NCBI GenBank assembly: GCA_038230775.1
Contig: JBBRMQ010000039.1
Location: 1-23,427, forward strand
Direction of reading: 5' to 3'
Source: JBBRMQ01 sp038230775
GTDB lineage: Bacteria > Acidobacteriota > Thermoanaerobaculia > Gp7-AA8
DNA: 23,427 bases
The notes under the pieces are model-generated. The model saw nothing but the letters and a program-made list of their open reading frames with translations. It had not been told where the DNA came from and did no database searches. Position numbers and translations under genes: made by a program. This document shows positions 15,301 to 23,427 of the stretch, one piece after another (the stretch's first letter is position 1; each line of letters opens with the position of its first letter).

Positions 15301-16934
15301 CAACCGGCGGAGTCGGTACACGCACCTGGACGGTTCTCGCGCCGGCTGGGTTCACCGCACCAAACGGCGTGGTCTCCGGCACATTCGCGAACCCCGGCGA
15401 CACGACGCTCACCGTGAAAGTCACGGACACCGCGGTCCCGCCGCACGTGGCGCAACGGTCGTACGTAGTTCACGTCGTTGCTCCGATCACAATCACGACC
15501 GCCTCCCCGATGCGCGGGATGACCGGCGAATACTTCGCCGTCACGTTGCAGGCGACCGGCGGAACAACGCCGTACACGTGGTCCGTCGCCGACGGAGCCA
15601 TTCCCAGCGGCCTCACGCTCAATCCGTCGACTGGATTCATTACGCAGGGACAGGTCGGTCAACTCGTCGCAGGAGACACGGGCGTCACGTTCCGTGTGAC
15701 CGATGCGGCCAACCTGACCACGACCAAGCTGCTCACGTTCCACATCGTCGATCCCCTGTTGATCACCGCGGTGCTGCCTGATGCGGTCACCAACGTGACC
15801 AAGACCACGACGCTGACCGCGACTGGCGGATCCGGCGCACGCACGTGGTCTCTGCCCTTCGCGCAGCCGGGTGTCTCGCTGACATCCGCCGGCGTCCTCA
15901 GCTACCAGTTCAATACAGCAGGGCCGCAGTCGATCACGGTCACCGTGACCGATTCCGACTCGCAGCCACAGCATCCAGGCGGAACGCTTCCGGTCCGCGT
16001 TATCGACCCTCTGCTGATCGCCACAACCTCGCTGCCGAACGCGACGCAGGGTGTTGCGTACAGCACGACCCTCGCTTCAAGCGGCGGACTCGCCCCGATT
16101 CACTGGTCCGTCGTGTCCTCGGTTCCTGATGGCATGACGCTGAGCGACGGTGGCGTGATCAGCGGCACTTGCCCGTTCGTGGAGACGCCCACCGTGACTG
16201 TTCGCGCAACGGATTCCAGCAATCCGCCCCAAATCGTGGACAGCCAGCCTATGCCGCTAGTGGTCGCGAGCGCCGCCGTTCCGGGGAATTACACGGCCAC
16301 GATTCACCTCAAGTACAACAATCAGCCGCTGGTGCCGATCAATCCGCCCGAGATGTTCGGCAAAAACACGGACACCAACGTCTACTTGAACGCCTCGCAA
16401 ATCGTGTGGAACAACGACGACACGGTCACGGTCACGGGACTGCCGGCTGGGCATTACACCGTGGAGATCGCGCCGCGGGAGAACACACCGAACGAGTATC
16501 TGGCGGGCGGCTACTGGAACCAGGTGCATTTTCAAGTTGCGAGCGCGGATATCGACGTGGATAGCGGTGAGCTGAAGATCATCCACGTGACGCAGCCAGC
16601 CGACAACGCCTCGCGGTTCGCAAGTTACTCTGGATGCCCGACGGCACTCTCTCTGACTCCGACGCAACTGGTGTGGGATCCGATCGGCATTGCTAACGCT
16701 TCGTACAATTGGCAGATCCAGAAGCTCACTTGCAATCAGGTCCCGACCGGTTTCGTGCCCTTGAGCGGAACCACGACCTCGACCTCGATTCCCTTGTCCT
16801 TACCGGCGACCGCATCGGGCGAGTTCTACTACATCACCATCGACGCCTATTCGCCGACGAACACGCACATTGGCGAGGTAATGACCTCCGGCCCCGACTG
16901 GCATGGCTGGTCGCTTCAGTTCAGGGTTCCGTAG
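12369..16934 (+). CDS. Giant secreted protein: Asp-box propeller, NPDVS repeat stalk, Ig-like domains
   Basis: About 1,521 residues from a CTG start. A signal peptide (cleavage near IAA-Q) is followed by a sialidase-like beta-propeller with four Asp-box motifs, near residues 94 (SKNGGQTWW), 242 (STDCGVTW), 296 (STDKGATF) and 362 (SADGIVW). Asp boxes mark the fold, not an activity, and I do not claim a sialidase. A small beta domain follows, then 22 five-residue units (residues 709-818, mostly NPDVS), then a linker domain. Next come about four putative Ig domains of the He_PIG kind (for example TPYTWSVADGAIPSGLTLNP) to about residue 1300, and a C-terminal region with two Cys. There is no sorting signal or membrane anchor at the end. 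It converges on the kinase gene with four bases between stops. A role in surface binding or adhesion is inference. Confidence 0.85.
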   Translation: MRRLIPGLVLSLLALPIAAQPIPEPNINMVAGQQWPGGDPFLQRQNEPSMAVSTRNPLHLLAGANDYRTVDLPFDTTSPDDEERGDAWLGVFKSKNGGQTWWSNMLPGYPQDALSNSPLHGFQAGADPVVRSGPNGMFYYSGIVLNRDPNPLGGVFVARFIDNNNTEIGDPIAYLGASMIATGSSGQFIDKPWIAVGPGTGTCTITQGLNTQTFPAQNVYLAYTIFVGNDNNIKTKLMFQRSTDCGVTWGNPTKLSESYAINQGATIAVAPNGSVYVVWRRFQTNNETNAIMIAKSTDKGATFSKGAVVRDITPFQQGMTYYSIRTNAYPAAAVDESNNLYVVWADRSFHPQQDGRIVMMRSADGIVWTPPVLVDNAANRGHQFMPAITITGGKVVIAYYDLRDDSTKGVFTPILFPDMTPTGQFTESRLDVGDRTSPQTALQFVFTQYLLDTAAHRHHTLDLRATQANTGLQSGFTGTTRVSTYVFGSRPGNGKRLVEQLQYNPPNLPMFRLGTAPFIGDYIDVTGYTTKSAHVFHMGWADNRDVRPPLDGNWANFTPVTSASKPAISRVNGQPVPACVVGQTGMRNQNIYTARVTDGLFVGSPGNSKQLIDKNNQPITRAFVVFVQNSTKSQKTFRLTAQQPVPGQASFQQFSFQGFVDVTIPPRSSATRSVYVSSTNAHATVNVDVTEYDSGSPVQGGLTSSVVINPDVSNPDVSNPDVSNPDVSNPDVSNPDVSNPDVSNVEVHNPDVSNPDVSNPDVSNPDVSNPDVSNPDVSNPDVSNPDVSNPDVSNPDVSNPDVSNPDVSNPDVSNATVSDTTWTAHNKGNTTSGYAVKLATNQPVPTGVRTQLIINRIYQTPVSRGCVLGSDNRRQIIANLLDPQFTDFGSLLTANPNDSTLWLAPGDAARITLRVYNPDPIGHPFDPSTTIAPAVVAQSVASNGNANTPPVIALPLFITTTTVNDAIAGQPYSTTIDATGGVGTRTWTVLAPAGFTAPNGVVSGTFANPGDTTLTVKVTDTAVPPHVAQRSYVVHVVAPITITTASPMRGMTGEYFAVTLQATGGTTPYTWSVADGAIPSGLTLNPSTGFITQGQVGQLVAGDTGVTFRVTDAANLTTTKLLTFHIVDPLLITAVLPDAVTNVTKTTTLTATGGSGARTWSLPFAQPGVSLTSAGVLSYQFNTAGPQSITVTVTDSDSQPQHPGGTLPVRVIDPLLIATTSLPNATQGVAYSTTLASSGGLAPIHWSVVSSVPDGMTLSDGGVISGTCPFVETPTVTVRATDSSNPPQIVDSQPMPLVVASAAVPGNYTATIHLKYNNQPLVPINPPEMFGKNTDTNVYLNASQIVWNNDDTVTVTGLPAGHYTVEIAPRENTPNEYLAGGYWNQVHFQVASADIDVDSGELKIIHVTQPADNASRFASYSGCPTALSLTPTQLVWDPIGIANASYNWQIQKLTCNQVPTGFVPLSGTTTSTSIPLSLPATASGEFYYITIDAYSPTNTHIGEVMTSGPDWHGWSLQFRVP
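14493..14822 (+). repeat. 22 tandem 15-bp coding units (NPDVS)
   Basis: Seven NPDVS units, one NVEVH (14598-14612), thirteen more NPDVS, then NATVS. The protein repeat is exact in 20 of 22 units, but the DNA is not: Ser is TCG in 11, TCC in 3 and AGC in 6 of the exact units, and Asn, Pro, Asp and Val codons also vary. In the register PDVSN it resembles the A-D/N-L-x-x pattern of pentapeptide-repeat beta-helices, with Pro in place of Ala and Val in place of Leu. Confidence 0.97.
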
Positions 16935-16938
16935 CGGT

Positions 16939-19878
<2,940 letters not shown>

Positions 19879-19961
19879 GACTTTCCGTGTAGTGACGGAA
19901 CGGCCCCGATTGTAGCGCCGGGAGAGAAAGTCAGGCGCGGGCGTTGCTTTGAGACGGAAGT

Positions 19962-20186
19962 ATGACCATCAGCGACAACGACCCCATGTCCCTTCGCGAC
20001 ACCGCACGCGGCATTGCCGTTCGCGCCGGCCTGCTGACCGTAGGCGGCATCCTCATCGGCGGCTGGATCGTCGGCGTGAGCATGAAAGTCGCGGGCAGGT
20101 TGATCCACATCCTCCTCCTCGCCGGCACCGCCCTCGTCCTCGGCGGCGTCGCTACGTATGAGGTGAAGAAGCACTTGCCTGAATAG
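19962..20186 (+). CDS. Small two-helix membrane protein
   Basis: A 74-residue protein of unknown function. After a polar start (MTISDNDPMSLRDTARG) there are two hydrophobic helices, about residues 22-40 (AGLLTVGGILIGGWIVGV) and 48-65 (HILLLAGTALVLGGVAT), and a short basic-acidic tail (YEVKKHLPE). ATG 19962 is chosen because GGAAG precedes it closely; ATG 19986 (MSLRD) is an alternative. The gene is divergent from the kinase gene. The antisense reading has no such regular pattern, which supports this strand. It could be an inner-membrane stress or spacer protein, but nothing in the sequence says so. Confidence 0.6.
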   Translation: MTISDNDPMSLRDTARGIAVRAGLLTVGGILIGGWIVGVSMKVAGRLIHILLLAGTALVLGGVATYEVKKHLPE

Positions 20187-20200
20187 GGCGCGGCTGCTTA

Positions 20201-20323
20201 TTTGCGCGGCTGGCGCCGCGCGTTGTCGGTTGTCGGTTGTCGGTGGTCGGTTGTCCCCACCCACCCGGCTTTTGACAACCGACAACCGAGAACCGTCAAC
20301 GCGCGCGCGAGGCGCGCGCTAAA
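20201..20323. repeat. Heptamer-arm inverted repeat, copy B (convergent gap before spmB end)
   Basis: The outer left motif TTTGCGCGGC...GCGCGTTG (20201-20225) is mirrored by the outer right motif CAACGCGCGC...GCGCGCTAAA (about 20298-20323). Inside, the left arm has TTGTCGG-type units including one TGGTCGG (to 20255), the loop is CCCACCCACCCGGCTTTT, and the right arm has CAACCGA units with the variant GAGAACCG, one unit fewer than the left. The outer right motif supplies the TAG stop of spmB. Confidence 0.88.
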
Positions 20324-20852
20324 ACAGCCACGCACACACCGCGACCGCAACGAGTGCGGCGACGACGTCGCCGACAATGGCGGACGGAATCATGTGGCGC
20401 GTGCGCTTCACGCCGATCGCGCCAAAGTAGACGGCCAGCACGTAGAAGAGTGTTTCCGAGCTGCCGTACAGCGTTGCGGCGGTGCGTCCCATGAGTGAGT
20501 CGGGGCCGAAGCGCTTGATGAGATCGGTCGCCAGCGCCAGCGAGCCGCTGCCGGACAGAGGTCGCAACACGATGAGCGGGAACACCTCCGCCGGGATGAT
20601 GGTGCGGCTGAGGACTGGCCTGAGCGCATTCGTCAGAAGGTCCATCGCGCCCGATCCGCGGAACATGCCGATGGCGACAAGGATGCCGACGAGAAACGGG
20701 ATGATGCGAACGGCGACCTGGAAGCCGTCTTTCGCGCCTTCGATGAAGACATCGTAGACCTTGACGCCGCGGATGATGCCGGCGAGCGGGATTCCGACAA
20801 GCAGCACGGGAATGGCCCAGAGCGACACTGCCTCGAGCGCGGAGCGGATCAT
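20319..20852 (-). CDS. spmB: SpmB-like membrane protein (nucleoside-recognition/Gate domain)
   Basis: A 177-residue membrane protein with about five helices. The family core is visible: VYDVFIEGAKDGFQVAVRIIP, FLVGILVAIGMFRGSGAMDLL, PLIVLRPLSGSGSLALATDLI, and TLYGSSETLFYVLAVYFGAIGVKR. In Bacillus, SpmB works with SpmA in spore-core dehydration, but the pair is widespread in bacteria that do not make spores, where the role is unknown; transport is a reasonable inference. The start is ATG 20852, which overlaps the spmA stop by four bases. The stop TAG comes from the edge of a repeat element, so the last residues (CAWLF) abut repeat DNA. Confidence 0.9.
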   Translation of the reverse strand: MIRSALEAVSLWAIPVLLVGIPLAGIIRGVKVYDVFIEGAKDGFQVAVRIIPFLVGILVAIGMFRGSGAMDLLTNALRPVLSRTIIPAEVFPLIVLRPLSGSGSLALATDLIKRFGPDSLMGRTAATLYGSSETLFYVLAVYFGAIGVKRTRHMIPSAIVGDVVAALVAVAVCAWLF

Positions 20853-21430
20853 TCGGGGAAGAACCTCTGCAGGATCTTTGCGGTGGTCACCGCAGCGAGC
20901 GCGCCGCACAGAGTGGAAACGATGGTGGTCGAGATGATGGCAGTCGGACTCTTCGCACCTGCCGCGGCGAGAACGCCGATGATCGTTGCCGGGATGAGCT
21001 GAATCCCGGCGGTGTTCAACGTCAGGAAGGTCACCATGGCATTCGACGCGGTGTCTTTCTTCGGATTGAGCTCCTGCAGCTCTTCCATCGCTTTGATGCC
21101 GAACGGTGTCGCAGCGTTTGACAGGCCAAGCATGTTGGCCGCGACGTTCATGATCATCGCGCCGATCGCCGGATGATCCGATGGAATGCCGGGAAACAGC
21201 AGCCGGCTGACCGGCCGCAGCGCCCGGCCTAACAACGCGATGAGGCCGGCCTTCTCCGCGACGCGCATGATGCCGAGCCACAGCGTCATGATGCCGATGA
21301 GACCGAGCGAGATCTCCACCGCCGTTTTGGCGGAGTCGATCGCGCCTTGGGTCACTGCGCCGGCCGTGCCGTTGAACGCGGCGACGACGAGCGCGATCGC
21401 CATCAGCCCGAACCAGATGTAGTTGAGCAT
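20849..21430 (-). CDS. spmA: SpmA-like membrane protein (nucleoside-recognition/Gate domain)
   Basis: A 193-residue membrane protein with about five helices, starting at ATG 21430 (MLNYIWFGLMAIALVVA). Family motifs are TAVEISLGLIGIMTLWLGIMR, PDHPAIGAM-like SDHPAIGAMIMNVAANMLGL, SNAATPFGIKAMEELQELNP, and ASNAMVTFLTLNTAGIQLIP. An open reading continues upstream to 22165, but it is antisense to the sulfatase-like gene and was dropped. It overlaps spmB by four bases (ATGA), so the two products are probably made in step and act together. No sporulation genes are seen nearby. The 174 bases between its start and the divergent sulfatase-like gene hold only a short direct repeat (CCCGTGGC twice, about 21511-21532) and no promoter that I can defend. 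Confidence 0.9.
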   Translation of the reverse strand: MLNYIWFGLMAIALVVAAFNGTAGAVTQGAIDSAKTAVEISLGLIGIMTLWLGIMRVAEKAGLIALLGRALRPVSRLLFPGIPSDHPAIGAMIMNVAANMLGLSNAATPFGIKAMEELQELNPKKDTASNAMVTFLTLNTAGIQLIPATIIGVLAAAGAKSPTAIISTTIVSTLCGALAAVTTAKILQRFFPE

Positions 21431-21604
21431 GCCTCGATTGTAGCGGCGTTGGGTCAGTAGCTGATCGCGCGCCGTCGGAGGACGGGCTCCGCGAATTGAT
21501 GCACGCAGACCCGTGGCACGCGGCCCGTGGCCGCCTCCGAGCTGCGGGCGTGCGGGAGTTGATTGTGCGGGTCGAACGCCAATCCGGCATGCTAAAAGTA
21601 CGGC

Positions 21605-23427
21605 GTGAATCCTCGCTTTCTCGCCCTGTTCATGGTCGCGTTCGCCGCATGTCAGCGCGCGGAATCGCTCCGGCCGGCGCAGGCGCGTCCTTCGATCCTC
21701 CTCATCACACTCGATACCACCCGCGCCGACGCCATCGGCCCGGAACAGACAAACGTAGACACCCCATCGTTCAACGCGCTTGCAGCGCAGGGGCAGCGCT
21801 ATCGTTACGCGTACACCGCAGTTCCACAGACGCTCGCTTCGCACACGTCGATGATGACCGGCCTCTACCCCGGCGGCCACGGCGTGCACGAGAACGGCCG
21901 ATATCTCGCCGACAACACGCCAGTTCTTGCGCAGCAACTCAAGAATGCCGGGTACGAGACTGCGGCATTTGTCTCTGCTTTCGCCGTAGCAAAGCGGTTC
22001 GGACTCGGGCGCGGATTTGATACCTACGACGATGACTTTGGGGCGGCTGCAGAACGGCGCGCCGCGGAGACCACGGATCGCGCCAATGCGTACCTCGCAC
22101 CACCGGCTGACGCCAGTCCTCACACCAATCCGCGATTCATATGGGTTCACTACTACGATCCCCACTTTCCCTACGAACCGCCGGAGCCGTATCGCACGCG
22201 TTACGCGAAGCAGCCGTACTTTGGGGAGGTGGCATCGATGGATGCGCAGTTAGGCCGGCTGGTCGCTGCCTTCAACAGGATCGAGGGACCGAAAGCCATC
22301 ATCGTCGTCGCCGATCATGGCGAAGGGCTCGGCGATCACGGCGAGGCTCAGCACGGAAACCTGATGTATCAGGCCACGATGCACGTGCCGCTGCTGCTCA
22401 TCGGACCCGGCGTCACGTCCGGAGTCGTCGATGCACCAGTGAGCACGCGTCGCGTCTATCACACGATTCTCGACTGGGCCGGACTCGATCCGTCGAAGAG
22501 CCTTCGACGATCCGATGAGGAGATCGTCGTCGCCGAGGCGATGAAGCCGTTTCTCGATTACGGATGGCAGCCGCAGGTGATGGCGGTCGACGGCCGTCAG
22601 AAAGCCATCCTAGCGGGGAAGCTCGAGGTCTACGACATCGTGTCCGATCCGGGCGAGACCCATGATCTCGCTTCAAGCGCCAACGTCTCACGAGGAAGCC
22701 GCGCTGCGCTGCGCGACTATCCGATCCCCTCCGCCGACGTCGCCCGCCTCCCGCCCAACGCCACCGACGAAGACCGCCGCAAGCTTGCCGGCCTGGGTTA
22801 CATCAACTCAGGGGTGAAGCCCGTCGTTCGCGCGGACGCGCCGCGCCCCGCGGATATGGCGGCACTCTTTCCCGCTCTCGATCTGGCCGCCTCTCTGTTC
22901 TCACGGGAAAAGTATGCGGAAGCGATTGCGGTGCTGAAGAAAGTTCTGGCGGCGGACCCGTTCAACCTCGACGCGGCATTGCGTCTGGCGACCTGTTACT
23001 CATCGCTGGGAAAAGATGCGGACGCGGTCGCAGCGTATATGCAGGCAGCGCGGATCGCGCCCGACTCCGAAGATGTGCGGACGTACCTCGCACTTCATTA
23101 CGCGAAGGGTCGCGACTGGCAGAAGGCGGAGCCGCTTCTCGAACGCATCGTGCGGGAGTCGCCCGATCGCCTGCCGCCGCTCGAGGCGCTGGCGGTCATC
23201 CGGGAACGCCAGGGAAGGATCGACGATGCGGTGCGCCTGCGGGAAAAGATCTACACGATGCGCACACCGGCCCCCGCCGAATGGACGCATCTCGCCGGGC
23301 TGCAGATGTCTCTCGGGCAGACCAGCGCGGCAATCGCATCCTTTGAAGCCGAGCGCGCGCACGAGGGTGCGGCGTTTCCGCACGACCTCGAGTTAGGCGT
23401 GTTGTATCTCGCCGACCACCGTCTCGA
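21605..23427 (+). CDS. Sulfatase-like hydrolase lipoprotein with C-terminal TPRs, truncated by window end
   Basis: The frame is open from GTG 21605 to the last base, 607 codons. A signal peptide (MNPRFLALFMVAFAAC) ends at Cys16 and suggests a lipoprotein. The alkaline-phosphatase/sulfatase fold follows: metal-site LITLDTTRAD (D37), VPQTLASHTSMMTGLYPGGHG, VADHGEGLGDHGEAQHG with further metal ligands, and MHVPLLLIGPG. By spacing to the TGLYP strand, the residue at the formylglycine position is T76, not Cys or Ser, and the C-x-P-x-R motif is absent. The domain closes with DEDRRKLAGLGYI near residue 400, and TPR helices run from about 420 to the end. It may hydrolyse a phosphate or phosphonate ester, or another ester, instead of a sulfate; the substrate is unknown. 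Confidence 0.9.
   Translation, partial: MNPRFLALFMVAFAACQRAESLRPAQARPSILLITLDTTRADAIGPEQTNVDTPSFNALAAQGQRYRYAYTAVPQTLASHTSMMTGLYPGGHGVHENGRYLADNTPVLAQQLKNAGYETAAFVSAFAVAKRFGLGRGFDTYDDDFGAAAERRAAETTDRANAYLAPPADASPHTNPRFIWVHYYDPHFPYEPPEPYRTRYAKQPYFGEVASMDAQLGRLVAAFNRIEGPKAIIVVADHGEGLGDHGEAQHGNLMYQATMHVPLLLIGPGVTSGVVDAPVSTRRVYHTILDWAGLDPSKSLRRSDEEIVVAEAMKPFLDYGWQPQVMAVDGRQKAILAGKLEVYDIVSDPGETHDLASSANVSRGSRAALRDYPIPSADVARLPPNATDEDRRKLAGLGYINSGVKPVVRADAPRPADMAALFPALDLAASLFSREKYAEAIAVLKKVLAADPFNLDAALRLATCYSSLGKDADAVAAYMQAARIAPDSEDVRTYLALHYAKGRDWQKAEPLLERIVRESPDRLPPLEALAVIRERQGRIDDAVRLREKIYTMRTPAPAEWTHLAGLQMSLGQTSAAIASFEAERAHEGAAFPHDLELGVLYLADHRL

Noticed and set aside
14397..15974. Minus-strand reading with repeats such as VRHVGIRDV
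   Set aside because: This is the antisense of the NPDVS units. Its apparent repeat is a by-product of the plus-strand repeat.
20319..21430. Evidence that the organism makes spores (spmA/spmB)
   Set aside because: The pair is common outside spore formers and no other sporulation gene is present.
20853..21590. Extension of spmB upstream on the minus strand
   Set aside because: It reads spmA in another frame. The ATG at 20852 overlaps the spmA stop by four bases, as expected for a coupled pair.
21431..22165. N-terminal extension of spmA on the minus strand
   Set aside because: It is antisense to the sulfatase-like gene and rich in Arg and Gly with no pattern. SpmA starts at ATG 21430 with its first helix.

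Overview
The window is GC-rich chromosomal DNA, most likely from a soil- or sediment-type member of the Acidobacteriota or a related lineage. This is an inference from content: a VWFA-related secreted protein remnant, a Ser/Thr kinase fused to TPRs, a lipoprotein-type sulfatase-like hydrolase with TPRs, a D-aminoacylase-like lipoprotein and a spmA/spmB pair. There is no rRNA or tRNA gene to confirm it. Nearly all the DNA is coding and no gene-free stretch exceeds 300 bases.

Layout. 1-192 is the last part of a sensor histidine kinase (+). 213-4575 is a minus-strand run, read right to left: gamma-carbonic-anhydrase-like protein, aspS, aroB, a strong hairpin, a broken VWFA-related gene and a small exported protein. 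4604-5332 is a TMEM175-like channel (+), tail-overlapping a minus-strand run thyA, folA, MFS exporter (5273-7886). 8010-12263 is a plus-strand run: lysA, D-aminoacylase-like lipoprotein, APC permease. 12369-16934 is a very large secreted protein with an Asp-box propeller, 22 NPDVS pentapeptide units and Ig-like domains. 16939-19878 (-) is a zinc-ribbon/kinase/TPR protein. 19962-20186 is a small membrane protein, 20319-21430 (-) is spmA-spmB, and 21605 to the end is a sulfatase-like/TPR lipoprotein that runs off the window.

The genes cover precursor synthesis (chorismate, lysine/DAP, folate and dTMP), aspartyl-tRNA charging, amino-acid salvage and transport, and a surface/secreted set. No single pathway ties the whole window together.

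The most unusual signal lies at gene junctions. Six places carry tandem 7-bp units (TTGTCGG, GGTCGGT, CGGCGAC or AATGTTG types). Three are organised as long inverted arms around a short loop, and four reach into the ends of coding sequences, where they supply start codons, signal-peptide residues or C-terminal residues. The two largest copies (7894-7976 and 20201-20323) share an outer GC hairpin motif and the same variant heptamer in the same arm, so they look like copies of one element. Separately, the thyA-folA gap is filled by four evenly sized hairpins in a near two-fold symmetric arrangement. Other points of note are a CTG start on the largest gene, a D-aminoacylase homologue without its HxH metal motif, and a sulfatase homologue with Thr at the formylglycine position.
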